From: Panorpa germanica
Taxonomy: Eukaryota; Arthropoda; Insecta; Mecoptera; Panorpidae
NCBI GenBank assembly: GCA_963678705.1
Contig: OY783205.1
Location: forward strand, 16,926,001 to 16,990,000
Reading direction: 5' to 3'
Length of the DNA stretch: 64,000 nucleotides
Below, piece by piece: positions 33,484 to 44,682 of this stretch; within the stretch, counting starts at the first letter, position 1; each line of letters begins with the position of its first letter. Both the position numbers and the translations under genes were made by a program. The notes under the pieces were generated by a model. It was not told the DNA's origin, ran no database searches, and worked only from the letters and a program-made list of their open reading frames with translations.

Positions 33484-36000
33484 TTACTTACTTTTATTTT
33501 GTTCACAATAACTGAGCAGGATTGTGGTTGCGTAGCCAACTAGTGGCTTTTGCTGACCTAACACAGTCTCAAGCAATATGGCTCCGTCAGATAAAAAGTT
33601 TAATAGCGAAGTGAACGCCCGATTGTCTACTTCAGCTTCGGGTGACTCGTACCATTCAGCCTGCGTAGTTTTATCTAAGTTGCTAAGTGTAATATAATTG
33701 GTTAAGGTGTCAAAAAGTCTTTCCTGCGGTATATGGGATTGTAAAGGTACAATGTGTTTTGTGAGACTGTCTGTTAAATGTCTTAACACTGAGCTTGATT
33801 GATCGCTGATGGCTGTCGTTTCCATAAATGACTTGAGGTAATGTTTGCTTAATAGATTTTTGACTTCAAATCGCCTGACTAACATTTGTCAAGCAATTTC
33901 GTAATTACAGGGAATGAGTTTCAAAGAATAGAGCAGCGTTGCTGCAGCGCCTTTAAAGAATTCTTCAAGTAGTGAAACTTGTTTCGTTACCAAACTCGTG
34001 ACGGTTTCTTTAAAGGACTCCCATTGGCCTATATTCCCGTGCGGGGATGGTATCTCGATATTTGACAATAAATCATCTGATTCACTATTGAACTTAAAGG
34101 ATGAGGATGATTATACAAGTGCAATTAGTTTTTCATATTTGGCTACTATTTTGAAGTAATTTTCTTAAAAACCTATAACCCTACTTTGCTTTTTGTCACT
34201 TTCAGTGATAGAACTGTTTATTTTCATGTGCTTAAATTGCTCGAAGAGCGGAACAAGATAGGCCTTTTTTATCTTAATCACACAACGATCGTAGTTATTG
34301 CGTTTATGTTCGTCAGAGGTTTCACAATACGTACCATGTGGCAATAAGTCTTCCTTTAATGCAGCGCTCTTACTGCATAATGGAATAGTTTAATAGAGAA
34401 TGAAGTGAATGGGCTTTAATATGGCAGTTTTTAGAAATGTTTAAGTGTAGTTATAAATTGAATTTAAATAGGGTATTTATTGAGGGTTGCTACCTGATCC
34501 CTTAAGTTTAATAAAAATGGCGCCGGTCAAAAGATTGTGTTGAAAATAAAAACATTCAAACATTTGCTTGAACAAATGTTTTGAAATTCAAAAATATAGA
34601 AACTCTAAATAAAATAAATCCTGTCAAAAATTAGACCTGTGTGGTGTTGCCGTTTTTGACTCTTCTATTTATCTGAGAATTAAATACAAATACTATTATT
34701 AATTAGTATTAATATAGCTATGGTCGGAACAAAATAACGGAAAAAAATATATTGAAAATTGACAAAATGGCGCGCTTTTGAAATTGGAGTTCTATAAATG
34801 GTGTTTTTTGACCAGTTGCTTAACGAAAAAGATACCAAACTATTGAAATAAAGAAATGATTCCAGTTTCAATGATAGCTACGGATGTTGTGAATAATATA
34901 TTAAAATTTACGACAATTCGGTTGAATAGTTTCATTCTTTTCTACAACACAGTTCCGAAAAAAGTAGTTTTGAAATAAATAAGATCAAAGTTTCAAATAT
35001 GCTATGGCTATATGGTTATAGATATATGCTAAAACGGCTGTGGAAACGAAGCTATCGGCAATATTCTTAAAAAAAATTAAAATCACATTCTTAACAGGCA
35101 ATACTTTCGAAATATCAAAAATTAAAAAATCGATTTTTTGAAAATTCTAGTCCCCCCTTAAATATGTCTAACATGTACGATGCGAAGTTGCAAGATTTTG
35201 TAAAAAAAGGATCAAGATTAAGAAATGAAATTAAAGAAAGGATGTTAAATACGACAAGCTGGACACGTACCTGATTGTCTAGATTGTAGACTCGGATGGC
35301 AGCAAGCTAGTCTTCAGTGTAACGTTTCTTCTTCTATATAATGTCGAAGAACCTGGTTTCACAATTATTATTTGTAGGTAGTTGAATTAGGTAAAGAAAG
35401 TATTTATGCATGTGCATATGAGTAGGATTAAAAAGGTTTGTGTTTGTACGATCTCACTTGAGTGTAGAACATAATGAACTAGCTTAAGCCATAAACACGT
35501 TTAGGTAAAGGAGAATCTGAATATCTTAGGGTGGGGGTAATAGGGCGGATAACTAACAGGTACATCTATCATATCTACTGAGAAATATCAAAACAATTGT
35601 ACTCTGCTTTTGAACCATAGATTGTGCTAATGTTATTTTGTCCAATTGTATTGGGTTTGCAATACGCTTTTTTAAATGTGTTAGCAAAAGGCTGGTAAAC
35701 TTCTTATCTTTTGTCAGATCTGTTAAAAGTTATTTAAATATGTCCATTGGCTTTCATATTTTTTTGAAATACCGAAATTTAGACATTTCAATTTCTGTTT
35801 TATCGCATAATTATTAGTCAAAGTTATGACGTCACTCATTTACTATTGAAGTTTGTGATCTAATAAACCAGAATTGATGAACCATTTTATGTGCGCATTC
35901 CAGAAAATTACAAATATTATTTATCGGGTTGCTGACGTGTCGGACAATTTTTATTAAGGAAAAATTGATAACAGAATAGGAGTTTCAGAATTTTATTTAG
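33484..36000 (-). mobile_element. BEL/Pao retrotransposon fossil, copy 3 (longest Gag remnant)
   Basis: Minus-strand sequence from ~34,380 leftward encodes a BEL/Pao-type Gag: an N-terminal segment, the LSNIEIPSP...WESFKETVTSLV block, and the capsid-like helical core with LLSKHYLKSFMETTAI, SVLRHLTDSLTKHIVPLQ and LDKTTQAEWYESP. That core is the family's hallmark pattern and identifies the shorter copies as the same element. The leader-like block lies at 34,400-36,000. The element is broken, with no pol or second LTR. It looks old and has been copied with S1. Confidence 0.75.
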
Positions 36001-36414
36001 ACAATTTCAAAAATTATTATACAAAATCTAAACTAAACATATATTATGCTTTTATACATAATCCTTTTACCTTGTAGCTTCATAATAACAATCTGTGGAT
36101 GTACAAATAAATTTAAAAAAGAAATACTAACGCTACAAAATGTGAATACGTATAGTTTCCAAGACGTACAAGAACAAGGGGACTAAGCAAAAATAGGAAT
36201 ATATTACTAGTATCAAAATTGACATATTATACATCATACTAATTCATTTGCAGAGAGATCAACAATTTTAAAATCTAAAGAAAAATTTAATGTAATTTTG
36301 AAATTTTTCATCGACGCCGATTTTCACAATCATAATTCTCCTAGATTAGAACAATACTTCTGCTAATCGAAAAAAAGAAGTAAAAATAAAAATTTAAGTA
36401 AAAGAATTCTAATT

Positions 36415-37637
36415 GTTGGTAAATTATAACAGTCAATGGGATTTTTGTTGTTGTTTATTGGTAGACAAATATTTAATGTCAGGATCATATTTTTATACTT
36501 ATAATAAAACACATGCTGCACTGGATTCTTCAGTCGTTTTATTTCTAAAATTGTTTTTTGTACAATTCAATTCAGAAAAAGCTGATTCACACGCATATGT
36601 GGAAGAAAAAGTTGATAGAATAGCTATTTCCAGTTTGCTGGAAGAACTAAATATTGCAGGAATGGCATTCCTTGTTATTGATAATTCTTCTTTCACATTC
36701 TGATAGTTAGTAATCGATTCCTTTCAATAGTTTTCAGTTCATTTCTCAAATCGACAAACTTATCTTTCCATATGGAATTGGATTGAAATCAATCAATTTC
36801 ATATCAACATCTAAATTGAGCCACTCAATATTCTTTATATTAAGTTCTTCTTCCGATATCGTGTCTGGGAACATAATGAATTTCGATGTATTGAATTCTT
36901 TAAATTTTAAAGTAAATTCGTTCATTATAGGCTGAATAATTTCAGAAATTTTTTTGTTGTTTTAGTCATTTTTTTTTTTGAAATCTAAATTTGCAAAGAG
37001 TTAACTAGTGTATGGAAAATATTTATATATGTTTGAAATAATGTCCCGATTAAAAATTTCTAATTTAGTTTCAAAAGCTTATTAATAACAAATATTATAA
37101 TAATTGTCTTTTTACCACATTGCAGTTTCATTTTTAATTCATTTCAGTGCAAACACTGGTCAATAAAAAACATGAGTTTTGAAATCCATTCAATGTCCAT
37201 TAATTGGTTATATTTTTCAGTTAAATTCTCGTTTTTTAAATAAAGTCTAATTATATCTAAACAATCAACGAATCTTTGAAGAACTCTTTTATAAATTTTA
37301 ATAGAGATGTTGACTGAGTATTTCTAAGTTTAATTTCTCGAACAATTAATTGTTTTTGTTCTTATTTTATTTTTTCAGAGAGGGATTTATGATTTGTGCC
37401 ATAATGCCGTTTTACTGTCTTAGAACATAAAACACACACTGCTTTGTTGCCTGTGTGAATCATGCCTTACACACGGACGAGTTCATTTCTCAACAGCACA
37501 CGCAACTTCGTCCAAAACATGGTTTAATTTTAAAATTAATTTATATTAAATCTAATTTAAAAATAAATCGTTCATGTACCACCAAAATTTTCGTGCGTGT
37601 TATCTCTGGCACGCGAACCATAGGTTCGTTACCACTG
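36415..37637 (-). mobile_element. hAT transposon relic (ZBED/SCAND3-like), copy 3
   Basis: The 5' terminal repeat reads CAGTGGTAACGAACC from 37,637 leftward. The C-terminal dimerisation domain at 36,499-36,696 is still open on the minus strand: LSTFSSTYACESAFSELNCT and FRNKTTEESSAACVLL, the typical hAT (S/T)TYxCExxFSxL...KxxxRxxL pattern. Between them, blocks such as FPDTISEEELNIKNIEWLNL survive with stops. The left terminal repeat was not found. Confidence 0.8.
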
Positions 37638-38470
37638 TAATAAACAATGGAGTTTTATTTTTTTATTTTTATTTTATTTTATTTTTGTATAACAGATAAC
37701 AGTAACTATTTTGTATAACAGACGTGGAAATTCATAGAACAACATAGACGTCATAAGATTATATTATTTTTGTTTTTTTAAAGGTGAAAGGGCAAAAGGC
37801 AATGAGGAGAAATTATGAGGAATTAGCGCGTCCGCACTCGGGTCGACTGATTTGCAACGCGAGTCCCAAACCGGTTGAGAACGTAATTGTGTTGGTACCT
37901 TGACTGTGTATATACCCGTGATCTATAACTTTTCAAAAGGGTGTAATCACCTTAGCGCTCTTTATCATAAGAGAAAGTTTATATTATATTATTTATTAAT
38001 ACACCACTGAGCTGTAGAAGTATGTACTTCATATGTTTGTATTCAAAATATGTTTAATACGTCTGTAGATAAAAGTGTATCTATAAATTAATTTAGCTCT
38101 TTATAACCAATCATCCCTTTCACTAGTTCAATAGAGGAAGAGACTTATCTATAATCAGTTATCAGCGAGGGAAACTTGAACACTGAAAGTTGTTTTAATC
38201 GCAAGGTAAAAACCAAATCGTATAAGGTTACTTGTTTCTAACTAATGGAGTAGTTTCGCGATGAAAATCAGTTTGTTTGTAATTCCTTGCTTATCTATTT
38301 CACCTTTACCTATTTCACGTTATCGGTCAGCAACGCTAAATAATTGAGGAACTAAAAGAGGCTTTTTGGATATTAGAGCAAAACACTTAAGTTAATTATT
38401 ATTGTTAAAGATTAGTTATTTTTACTTAATTTTGTTGGTATATTTAAATAAAGTTAGTTTTGATTGCTGT
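37638..38470. other. Non-coding, repeated segment (right copy)
   Basis: The S1' counterpart of 3,448-4,430, with a deletion of the TAACGGTGAAAGGG block and a simple TTTTATTTTATTTT run at about 37,655-37,690. No gene recognised. Confidence 0.5.
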
Positions 38471-38477
38471 TTTTATA

Positions 38478-38615
38478 ATGTTAAAAAAAGCAAAGAAACT
38501 ACCTTATAAATCTAGTTATGCCAATAGACTAGATGAACCTGTAAAATCAATAAATATTTTTAATGATTTAGTTTATACTTGTTATAAAATCCCAATAGGA
38601 GTAGGAGGGTCGCGG
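38478..38615 (+). pseudogene. Short unknown ORF, truncated paralogue
   Basis: An ATG frame of 45 codons (MLKKAKKLPYKSSYANRLDE...) matches the 68-codon frame at 4,448 and ends at an in-frame TAG. Function not recognised. Confidence 0.25.
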
Positions 38616-38689
38616 TAGTCTGCGCAGAAAGTTCAGGTTGTGACACTGCCTGAAGCCACTAACGGTGCAGATCTCTGGTGCTAGCATGA

Positions 38690-39305
38690 AACTAGTTGAT
38701 CATGGAGGAGCTAAAAAGGGACAAGATAAGAATTAAAGCAGGTGGAAGAGCAATAAAATATGAGGAGAAAATGAGCAGTGCTGAAAGCAAAATTTTAAAG
38801 GAAATAAGGGAGGAAAGTATAAAGAATGGGGGGAGGAGGGCCAAAAAAGAGAAAGGAGTATTTTAAAGGGAATAAAACGGCGATCGAGGAGGCAGAGAGG
38901 AGAAGAGAAGGAGGCGCAAGTGTGGAAGAGGAGCTAAGGAGAAGGGATAAGGAGATACAACAACAGGGGAGAATGGGAAAAATCGAAAAAAGCAACTACA
39001 ATACAAGATATAAAAGAATTTGGGAAAAAAATGTACCTCAGTAGTAATAGAAAAATATATAAAACACATAAGAAGGACAGCAAGGTTTAGATTGGGAAAT
39101 GAGGAAAAAGGAAACAGATACTGCGAAAGTAGTAAGGAAAGAAAGTGTAGAGTGTGCGAAACGGAGGACGAAACACTGGAGCACATTAAGTTTGAGTGTA
39201 AGGAAAAAGTAGTGAACGAAAAAATATTGGCCAGCAATTAAAGGGAGGCAGTGAAGGAAAGAGGTGGATGGCGGAAATAGTAAAAAGGAAAGGAAAAAGA
39301 GGACC
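38690..39305 (+). mobile_element. LINE ORF2 C-terminal relic (R1/Jockey group), right copy
   Basis: Frames on the plus strand give EELRRRDKEIQQQGRMGKIE, IKHIRRTARFRLGNEEKGNR and a zinc-binding CRVC-x8-H-x4-C motif (CRVCETEDETLEHIKFEC), the hallmark of the R1/Jockey-group ORF2 C-terminus. A stop and frameshift lie between the first two. The left S1 copy is cut before the zinc motif. The right end is fused directly to a truncated LTR at 39,327. Confidence 0.8.
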
Positions 39306-39326
39306 ATAAATAAGCTTGCAGTAAAA

Positions 39327-39467
39327 AGTTATGCAGCGTAAACATCCGTTAGTTTATTTCATGTCGTCGAGATATTAATACAGGGATATGCGATCTTTCA
39401 TGCTAAGTCCGGTTAATATTTCATAATTATAATTTTTGTAAATTCAGACGCCCGCAAATTCGTAACA
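39327..39467. mobile_element. Truncated LTR (3' ~140 bp, fossil)
   Basis: Matches 10,924-11,066, ending GTAACA. It marks the left border of S2' and joins a LINE relic, so the breakpoint between S1' and S2' lies here. In the left region ~5.8 kb of other sequence separates the equivalent points. Confidence 0.7.
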
Positions 39468-39555
39468 ATATATTTAATATATATAAAAATTTCTTTCTTA
39501 TATTTTCAGTTGAAAACTTTAATAATAAATTAATTATAAAATTAATATGCAAAGA

Positions 39556-40393
39556 TCCTATATTATAATGTTCTAACTATGTTTATATTCTTATATGTTT
39601 ATTTGTTTATATGTTTTTATTCTTATATGTTTGTTACTGAATTTTGTATGGTAGCTCGAAAAAAGCTGCATCATTGTTTTTGAAAATTTCTTATTTTGTA
39701 GAGAAACAAATTCTAAGACTTTTAGCGTCCCCGCATTTTTCACTGAATTTTCTGGAAACCCGTAATTTTGGAAAAACTGGAAAAAAATGTGAGCCCTTTT
39801 TGCTGTATTACTTTTAATTTGTCAAAGATAGAAAGTTGAAAATTTGCATGTGTATTCAATGCTGACATTTCTCGAAAATTAGAAATTCAAAAATTGAAAA
39901 GGGGGGGCTGAAGAAATTCGGGGCCCGGTAGGGAACTTTGGAGAAAGTTGATATTCTGAATTCTAGAGTAATTAAGTATATTATTACTAAAAAAAAAATT
40001 AAAAATTTCAAAATTTTATTTGGGGGCACAGGGGCAGTATTTGCCAAGAGTAAAAATTGTGATAGAAAGTTGAAATTTTGTATATAGGCTAAAGTTGGTA
40101 ACTTATTTACGAATTAAAAAAAAAATTCTTAATTTTGAAAAAAGTTAGTAAATAACGCATAAATTGAAAATATTTTTTATTTTGATAAAAAAAATATATT
40201 TTTTTTAGTCAATTTATTATTAAGCGAGTTTATTATTTCAATTTAAAAATAGAGTTAAATATGAAATGTAATTACAAATTATTTTATTGGTTTCAGATCA
40301 TACACGCCAAAAAGACGGGGGTAAACCTTACTGGAATTTAAATTTTTACATGAAGTTCAAGCCACACACAAAAGACAAAAGTGTAAAAGCTAG
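39556..40393 (+). mobile_element. Complete non-autonomous Helitron family E, 838 bp, with empty-site partner
   Basis: It starts TCCTATATTATAATGTTC and ends AAAAGCTAG, flanked by A on the left and T on the right. The paralogous block is uninterrupted at 11,154/11,155 (AAAGA|TATTTTAT), giving a precise empty site: insertion between A and T with no target duplication, the Helitron signature. There is no coding capacity. The 3' region is odd: a first end-like segment (GACGGGGGTAAACCTTACTGG, about 40,313-40,332) is followed by ~60 bp resembling another family member's 3' end but lacking its hairpin. Confidence 0.85.
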
Positions 40394-40499
40394 TATTTTA
40401 TATATTTTGATTAAACTACTTCATTGTTGTGTCATTCTTGTTATCTTCTTTATCATCGTTATCATCTAACTACTTTATTTAGTATGAAAAGGGAAGTAT

Positions 40500-40875
40500 A
40501 GATCCCTTTTAGGATCACGATAGATCTAAAATTTTCGCTCGGTTTTCTTCAATTATGTCAACTATTCTGTGCATCTGGTCGATAGTTGAGTGATTGTCCC
40601 TAAAGCCAAATGTGTAGTTTTAGATTAGGTCTCTCTTTTTATTATAGGCTTCAGGCGCTTTAGCAATAGTTTCTTAAAGATCTTAGATATTATTGGCAAC
40701 AGTGATATAGGACGGTAAGATTTTTTGTCATTTGTATTCTCGCTCGGTTTCAGTATCATGATTACTTCAGTCACTTTCCAATTCCTAAGGACATATTTCA
40801 ATCGAAGAGAAGCGTTTATGATATGCAACAATTTTACAAGTCCAGTAACCCCGGTGCCCATCGAACTTTCGGCAG
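40500..40875 (-). mobile_element. Jockey-clade LINE reverse transcriptase fragment, right copy
   Basis: The minus strand encodes LKYVLRNWKVTEVIMILKPS, KSYRPISLLPIISKIFKKLL and then GFRDNHSTIDQMHRIVDIIE, the N-terminal fingers region of a Jockey-type RT (WKxAxVIMIxKP...SYRPISLLPxxSKxFExLL...QFGFRxxHST). It is a short dead fragment, also at 11,270-11,640. Confidence 0.85.
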
Positions 40876-41205
40876 ACTTTTCATTCCTAATAATTAATTT
40901 CTAAAAAAATCAAATCTAACGCTTAATTTTCAAATTTTTTGAAAAACAACGTTTAATTTTTTTTCGAAAATCTTCAGCTATTTGGTATATATCTTTATAA
41001 TACTGAATATCAGAAAATGTACCTTTTCTTATTAACTAATGATTAAAAACCAATAATATTATTATGTATACATTTTATTTTATTATAAGAAGAAATGATT
41101 GCACAGCTGTTATTGCACATTAATAATATTTAACACTTTTACCATGAACAAACGCAAACTTCTTCAAATTATTGCATGTAATATTTGCGTGCTGTGTTTA
41201 AAGAA

Positions 41206-43441
41206 TTAAAAAATGTCTTCACTAGAATATGTTTCATTTAAATAAATATCGTTGCTTATGAAATCTCTCAACTGCAGTAAACGAGGTAACCTTGGCATTC
41301 GAACAATCTGAAAAATAATTTTTTTTAGATTATTATAAAAATGACAAAAAGCTGTAAAATCGTAATCTGTAAAAGTAGTTGAACAAAACTATTAAAATAC
41401 TCTTGTTACTCTTCTTAAACATTTCCTCATATGTTTGTTTCTAACCTCGTTCACATTCGCTGAAAAAACGCTTACGCTGCTGACAGCTTGCCAGATTTCA
41501 TTAACAAGAATTCCCGATCAATTGGATTATGAACCATGTATTTGTGGTTCAATATTTAAATATTTACTTAAATATTTGCAAATCGTTTAAAATGTCTGCT
41601 AAATTTGTACATACCCCATTTAGTTGTTGTAGATAAAATGGCAAAGTCAATGTTAAAATCTGCTTCCGGTCAGTCTGATGATTGATTTTATCCACTATTC
41701 TTTCAACAATCTGAGTATAATCGTCATTGGAGTATTCAGTGTCACCGTTTTTCACGAATTCAATAAACTGTAAACAAACAAGTCAGAACAGATTATTTAG
41801 TAGAATCCTATTTTATTATATAGAAATTTATAAAAAAAACTGCATCGTTCAAATCTTTTGATTCACATTTCTGTTTTAGTTGTATATAAGTTAAACTAAT
41901 ATAAATGGAAAGGTTTCTATCAAATGCGCTTATGTCGCACTGATTATATTTAAACTTGCAGACGATGGTCTGTAGCGTAAGAACAGTTTTCAATTGAAAC
42001 ATTCAATAAAATTTTTAACATATTTAATTTAAAAAGTAGGAATCTTTCCAATTAAATTTTAAATTGTTGACGAAAGAAATTAGTTAGTGTTGATACTTAC
42101 TTTTAGTGTGTCATTCACCAGCAGCGGTAATGAAAAGTTTTCTTCAATACCTGTACAACATATTATTCTAACAGTTTCCAAAGTTTTGCATCCACTTAAA
42201 ATGGTCAGACAGTCCGCGTTAAATAAGTCTTCTGCGTAAGATATACTCAATTTCTTTAAATTCGGTAGTTTAACAAGGTGCGCTACTCCTTCTTTTGAAA
42301 GATTTGTCGGTTCGAATAAATTATAATCTTCTAAATTTAGACAATTTTCGGCAATCACTTTTAATACGTTGTCAATTTCTATAGCCAGTACTTGCAATTG
42401 AAGAGTTGTTAGTTTTGTTAATTCTCTTAGTGACTGGAATGACATCGATTGAGACACTGGAAGCGAAAGTGTCCGTAAGTTAGGTAATAGTTCCACTAAA
42501 CTTCCAAACAAGTTGTATTCAAGTTCGTCAAGAGATATATTATTGTAACCTATCACGAAGGAATCCAGATTCAAGATTTTTAAACGCTCAAATAATATGT
42601 TATCACTAAATAGAAAGTTTCCTTTAAGACTAAGTTTTTTCAATTTTAGAGGCAAATATCTAAAGAAGTGACTAAATGGTTCAGCAGCTATCAATTCAAC
42701 ATGTAACTCGACAAGTTCAGGATTATTTTGTAACAATATTTGTAACAGTGAGTCATCTGTCAATTTAAGACGCACTGATTTGAAACTGGTGTGTCTACTT
42801 AATATTCGCATCTGGTCTAGATCTAATTTGGTTTCTAAATACAGTGATTCCAACTGCCAATTTTCCATGCACCTTAAAAGTATGTTTAGATTTAGTTTTC
42901 TGAATCCAATCAATGTTAGTGACTTAAGTGAGCTTAGTAATTTTTCAAAACACATTCCATTAACAGGTGTGTCATTAAAACCGCGAATGGTCACTTCCTG
43001 AAGCCCGGGATTTCTTTGAAATAACTGTCCCAACACATAATCATCAACATCTTCGCAGGTAATTGAAAGTGACTTCAATGTGGTCAGACTGCTTAATGCT
43101 ACCACATCTTCATTTATCAACGGTATCCCGGGAATGTTCAAAACTTCTATTTGATGACAATGTGTGCTGATGGAAATAGGAAGTTCTTCTAACTCCCCTA
43201 AATATCGCTTTCTAGTTAACTTCAGAGTCCGTAAATTCTTAATCAATGATAAATCAATTGTAGAGATTTGGTTGTCTAGAAATTCGTCAACATCGAGCAC
43301 TCGAAGACTCTGCCAATGTTTATCCACAGTTTCGAATTGTCCACGAAACACTGTATTAAAATTAAGTACGTCGTTGTACTGTAGATATGACAGTATCTGC
43401 AACACACTATAAGTATCTAAAGTTTCCATGGACGTTTCCAT
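41206..43441 (-). CDS. F-box/leucine-rich-repeat protein, paralogue B (three coding exons)
   Basis: Coding exons 43441-42101, 41767-41615 and 41307-41206 with phase-0 GT-AG introns give 531 residues (447+51+33). The first ~77 residues, including the F-box-like YSVLQILSYLQYNDVLNFN, are identical to paralogue A. The LRR region differs at roughly a fifth of positions, with several small in-frame indels. The last exon reads IVRMPRLPRLLQLRDF... and ends EDIF. Intron 2 is only ~0.3 kb. All splice signals match those of A and no disabling change is seen, so both copies look functional. Predicted role: SCF substrate adaptor. The substrate is unknown. Confidence 0.85.
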
Positions 43442-44682
43442 GACGATTGCGTTGAGGAGATCTTGATTACACCTATAAAAATGTAAATGTAAATTTAAAA
43501 TTAAATTTGTCGCTAGAAAAGTCGTAAGAGAACAGTTAGTTTATGTACTACATTTTAAAAATTGCCGGAGCGGGGTGGCCATTTCATTGTAATTTTAATG
43601 GTCATTACTACAATAGTTATCTGGACGTGAAATTAATTGTTTTACTATATTATAATTCTTAAAGTATAACACCATATGTACTCGTAAAATGTAAACTGTT
43701 TAAGATAATGACTACGTTAATAATCGACTCAAGAACAAACCATTTAATCTTAGCCTACACATGCTGTTAGCTACAACAATCTGCTGTTTAAGATGCAACA
43801 ATCTGCTGTTTAAGATGCAACAATTAAATCAACTTTGTTTGTCGGTTCGTCAAACAGGGTTTTGACCAGGGTCTATTGTTCTGGTCTATTGCATTTGTCC
43901 TTTTCAACACCATTTCCAACTATTTTTATTTATTTACTAAACACAAATAAAAATAACGTCAACGCATAATGAGATTATTTTGCAGAGTAGGTACTTGACC
44001 ATTCTGTTCGAGATTACATTTAAAACCGTAATTTTTATAGAAGTTCCGACTTAGGATTGCAACATTTTTGTTTCATAATAATACTACCTTAAACTATTTA
44101 AAATAGTATAAAAAAAGGTTTTATTAGTATGTCATGTTTATGTCGCACTAGTCTGTACGTTAAAAGTGCAACACATTTATTACACTCATGTATAACTAAT
44201 ATTAACCTATAAATGAAAATGTATAAATATATTAGGCGTTAATATAAGCTGCATTAATTTTTTGACCAAAGTGTATCGAGTTTACTACAGTTCAATATTT
44301 GTTCCTCAGCGTAATATTTAATAAAAATTTCAAGGTCGATTCGGTTAAACACCCTGTGTCGTTTCACCCGTCACAGTACCACAGCCAACATGAGCCGAGC
44401 ATCTACATATATGTGCAAATATGTGCATATGAACAAAGGCAACTTTGATACGTATGATGCAAATAGTACAGCAACAAGCATACAAAATGAGAGAGTTGTC
44501 CTTTTTTTTTCGTAAATTTAATAACAATCAACCTTAAATTAAAACAAAATATTATCGCATAATATTTTCACAAATATATAAAAATTATTTTAACTAACAT
44601 GCGAAACCGGCGAAATGTACTTTTTTAATGATATGATCGACGCGTTGGTGATCTCGTATTCCATAACTGGTTGACAATCAGT

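Larger units (their letters stand above)
34560..39072. repeat. Segmental duplication S1, right copy (partner 455-5,085)
   Basis: Same order and orientation as the left copy. The hAT C-terminal domain and the LINE tail are better preserved here. Confidence 0.85.
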
